From assembly GCA_037903475.1 (NCBI GenBank), contig JBAJFG010000039.1:868001-932000 (forward strand): a stretch of 64,000 nucleotides of DNA, given 5' to 3'. Shown here piece by piece: positions 61,071 to 64,000 of the stretch; the stretch's first letter is position 1, and each line of letters opens with the position of its first letter. The notes beneath the pieces are model-generated. The model was not told the DNA's origin, did no database searches, and saw only the letters and a program-made list of their open reading frames with translations. This stretch comes from Ancylostoma caninum. Taxonomy: Eukaryota > Nematoda > Chromadorea > Rhabditida > Ancylostomatidae. The position numbers were made by a program, and so were the translations under genes.

Positions 61071-62549
61071 GGTCGCTATGCTTGTTGGATGTCGCCATGT
61101 TCGCCAATTTTCCTATGCTTTTCATTGCTAATTTTTTTACTTGTGATCATTTTTCGCACATTCACATCATTTCGCTGTGGATAGAAGCGGAAATCCCTCC
61201 AATGCTCGACAAACATACCGCCTAGCTGGTACACCGCGTCGCACGGGTGACGCGGCGCGGCCTCGTTTTCAGATGTGCAATGACGATTGACGCCCGCTGT
61301 ACAACAGTTTCCGCCCAGGGACAACATCCTCTATGTTGTTGCGAGAAGGTCATAGTCGTCTCGAAAAATTTTATAGATTCCAAGTGTGTTAAAAAAAGCA
61401 GAAAAGCTTTTTTAGCCCTAATGTTATGTTTAGGTAACCCTACAAAAATACTCCATCATCTACATATATTTTCTTGTATCAGACGAGGATAGCAACACGA
61501 AAACCTTGTTCAGGAATCTCTACGGTATGCCCCTTCTCCAGCAGAAAATAAAAAAATCCAGTAAAATCCAGATTTTTGAGCAAAGGGCTTTGGTCCCTTC
61601 GAAGTTCGGTTTCACTCAAAACAACGTCAGTGAAAAGAAACAATCAAACTATGAGAACACAAAGCTAACAGTTGTTCGAGTATCAATGTCAGGATACCAA
61701 TGACAAACAGAGAGGAGTACTCTGGAAGTGCGACAGATCCCCGCTCCGGGATCTGCTGTCAGCGTCGGCGGCCGTCACTCATCTCACAAAGGAGCCTCAC
61801 GGCGAACTCGCTATCATTAGTTAATATTAATGTGATGTCAATGGAATGGATGCGAACTGCACTCGCATTTCTCTGAACCAGAGAGGTCTTCGTATGCATT
61901 GGTCTTAAAGGTTACCTTCACTGTGGATGGGGATACTTTTTACTGTAGGTCATTTTTGAGGTACTGTAGTCTTCCAAAACCCTACGGAGTGATAGGTCGT
62001 GTTGAGTGCAGTTGCGAAACAATTTTTTAATGGTCGTATGACATTCCTTCGTTGTAAAATAACACGCGAAATTCTGCTAACAAAAATTGAAAGGATCCAG
62101 AATCCTGCAGGTAGTTAAAGAACCTTAAAGGCAAGGTCCAAGCCAAATTTCATCTCCCGGTACTCTGCTGAATTCCTCGTCTACGGCAACGCCATGGACG
62201 GAAACAATCGAAAGTTCCCCGAAAAAAGCCTCACAAAGAAAGCTTTCCTTCCCCCCAATTTCGGAGTAGCGTTTGCGGGATCGCGGCGTCCGTGCTTCCA
62301 AATGACGTTATACAGCACGCCCTACATGTTGTCTGCTGTGGCGTCGTAGGACAAAATTCATATTCAAAGCACCGGTGATCCATTTGATGAGGTGGGGATG
62401 GTTTCATGAAGTGTTCGTTGGGCTGCATGTATCTGGAGCGTCCATCGTTGTTCATTATGCACGGGCGCGGCGTTTGTTGACTGGAGCATGTTTTCCTACG
62501 ACCACCGTAATCCTCGGACGTTCTATCCCATATCTAGCGATAGAGCTTA
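61071..62549. other. Intergenic, no gene recognised
   Basis: Minus-strand frame 61076-61327 and plus-strand frame 61247-61492 overlap and match nothing I know. No splice-consistent exons were found up to the start of the second inverted-repeat element. Confidence 0.35.
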
Positions 62550-63749
62550 CAGTCGGGTCCGGCAGCCACTGCAAATGGGCGCCGGCGGGCGCCGGCCGCC
62601 GCCACCCTCCTGCGCCCCCGTATTAATGAGCTATAAATCATTCGAGCTTGGGAGGAAGCGAAGAAAAATACAATTTTAGTCCATAGTAGACAGAGTACAG
62701 TGGATAAGTTAAGGCCATAAAGCAGGGGACCATTTTCACAACTTTCACGATTTTCATTTTTGTGATTTCCATAGGGAAAGATTTCTGAATACACAATAAG
62801 CGAAGCCAACTCTTTCATTTTCTGCTATAGCTATATTTGCTGCTTTGCGAATACAAAAACGGCCGTTATTCTTCTATAGATGGACACAGTACTTCAGTTA
62901 TCCCATCTGAATAATAAAGCTCATCCAATTCGGGATCCTCAGAAATAATTGAAATCCGTATAAATTGTTCCATATCCATTGCGAAATAGTTCTACCGCTG
63001 TCATTTATCTTTCGTGAAGCACTCCTTTACGGCGGAGTTACTCTCTCCCGGTTTCCCTCAACTTTGAAAAAGTGGTTTTTCACTATTACTTACACTTACA
63101 CTTATCAAAGTTTATCTTCGAAATTTATGCAAAACGTTGCCGGATGCCTTCCTGGACTACCCGAAGGAGATCACGGGGGACGTTCCAAGCAGTGAACCCC
63201 AAACACTGCGATACTTAACTCTGGATCTCCAGCGGAGTGGAACCAGCGATAGGGACAGATTGCAATCTGCCACTCAAACCACTGAGCCATCCGGGCTACT
63301 TTTTATGTTGGAGTTTGTTAGATAACTGCAGCAGCAGTAGGCAGCATACTATATGTATTTGCAAAACGGGGCACAGGGCAGGATTCGATCCCCTGACCAC
63401 CACAACGTCGACCATTCGCTCAACCCACTGAGCTATGCGCGCACGCTATGCAAGATACAAATGGTGTCCGCAATTACTTACACCTACACTTATCATAGTT
63501 TATCTTCGAAATTTAGGTGAAAAGGGAGTTGGGTGGGGCCACTCCTGTGAAGCCTAAGCCTAAGCTTTAAACCCATTCTTAAGCATAGGGTTAGGCTTAT
63601 CTACCCTGTCTACTATGGACTAAAATTGTATTTTTCTTTGCTTTCTCCCAAGCTCGAGTGATTTAAAGCTCATTAATGCCGGGGCGCCGGAGGGTGGCGG
63701 CGGCCGGCGCCCGCCGGCGCCCATTTGCAGTGGCTGCCGGACCGGACTG
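62550..63749. mobile_element. 1.2-kb terminal-inverted-repeat element, copy B
   Basis: Same orientation and nearly the same sequence as 124-1324. The terminal repeats here are more complete: both ends carry CAGTC, then GGTCCGGCAGCCACTGCAAA, then GGGCGCCGGCGGGCGCCGGC. TA precedes the left end (62548-62549); TG follows the right end, perhaps a mutated TA. No transposase is encoded. The high similarity to copy A suggests recent activity or gene conversion. Confidence 0.8.
63086..63515 (-). repeat. tRNA-like insert in copy B
   Basis: As in copy A, two minus-strand tRNA-like modules lie between about 42-bp direct repeats (63086-63126 and 63474-63515). The better module (63368-63443) has an A-box-like sequence at 63417-63435 and a B-box-like sequence at 63381-63391. 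The other, about 63195-63304, has only the A-box-like part. Both boxes are conserved relative to copy A. Confidence 0.6.
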
Positions 63750-64000
63750 TGCCTCCACATCGCTATCTCCAGGCCAACCAGGCCTTTGAGTGATATCCTA
63801 GAGATAACGATATGAAGTGTTGGTAAGCGTTGCAGAAATCGGCACGGCTTTCCAACAGGATCATTACCTCCGAACGAAAAACCTTTTTTCACATTCTCCG
63901 ATTGTTTTTTTTTCATACAATACGCATATTAATCTCTAATGCTCTATAGAACCTATAGCCGATGGTCTACACGGAGCGCTGCGTGTGCGTCGCTGTGCTT
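63750..64000. other. Right edge, nothing recognised
   Basis: Short unique sequence after the inverted-repeat element, with no frame or repeat that can be assigned. Confidence 0.4.

Overview
This window looks like nuclear DNA of a nematode, most likely a clade V strongylid (hookworm-like) parasite. The reasons are introns with a TTT(C)CAG acceptor consensus, coding exons of 30-230 bp separated by AT-rich introns of 50 bp to 4 kb, Tc1-family transposon remnants, homopolymeric C/G tracts, and dispersed MITE and SINE-like repeats. No bacterial operons, rRNA genes, intact tRNA genes or CRISPR arrays were seen. The species is an inference and was not checked. All gene models below were assembled by eye from splice sites and reading-phase agreement.

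Layout. (1) 124-1324: a 1.2-kb terminal-inverted-repeat element carrying tRNA-like modules. (2) 2014-5977, plus strand: the last 13 exons of a gamma-glutamyltransferase-like gene whose 5' exons are not visible. Nearly all residues known to be needed for catalysis are substituted. (3) 6.1-25 kb: mostly non-coding, with a foldback repeat and a LINE 3' remnant. (4) 25373-29313, plus strand: a four-exon gene for a 157-residue basic/acidic protein of unknown function. (5) 29841-40994, minus strand: a 17-exon Cys-loop ligand-gated channel gene of 542 codons, convergent with the previous gene. It carries a six-cysteine EGF-like module between its signal peptide and ligand-binding domain, encoded by a single symmetric phase 1-1 exon. 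Its introns hold a (GAAT)n microsatellite, two G-quadruplex-prone tracts and several palindromic MITEs. (6) 41-56 kb: no convincing complete gene; MITEs, a perfect hairpin, and two possible signal-peptide first exons on the minus strand. (7) 56097-57686: a decayed Tc1-like transposon with an inverted-repeat/direct-repeat end architecture. (8) 58-62.5 kb: a LINE 3' remnant, a second copy of a 260-270-bp MITE, and hairpins. (9) 62550-63749: a second, very similar copy of the 1.2-kb element, in the same orientation as the first.

The genes do not form a pathway. The most unusual biology is the EGF/Cys-loop receptor chimera and the apparently inactive gamma-glutamyltransferase homologue. The most unusual repeat is the inverted-repeat element containing Pol III promoter-like (A-box and B-box) modules.
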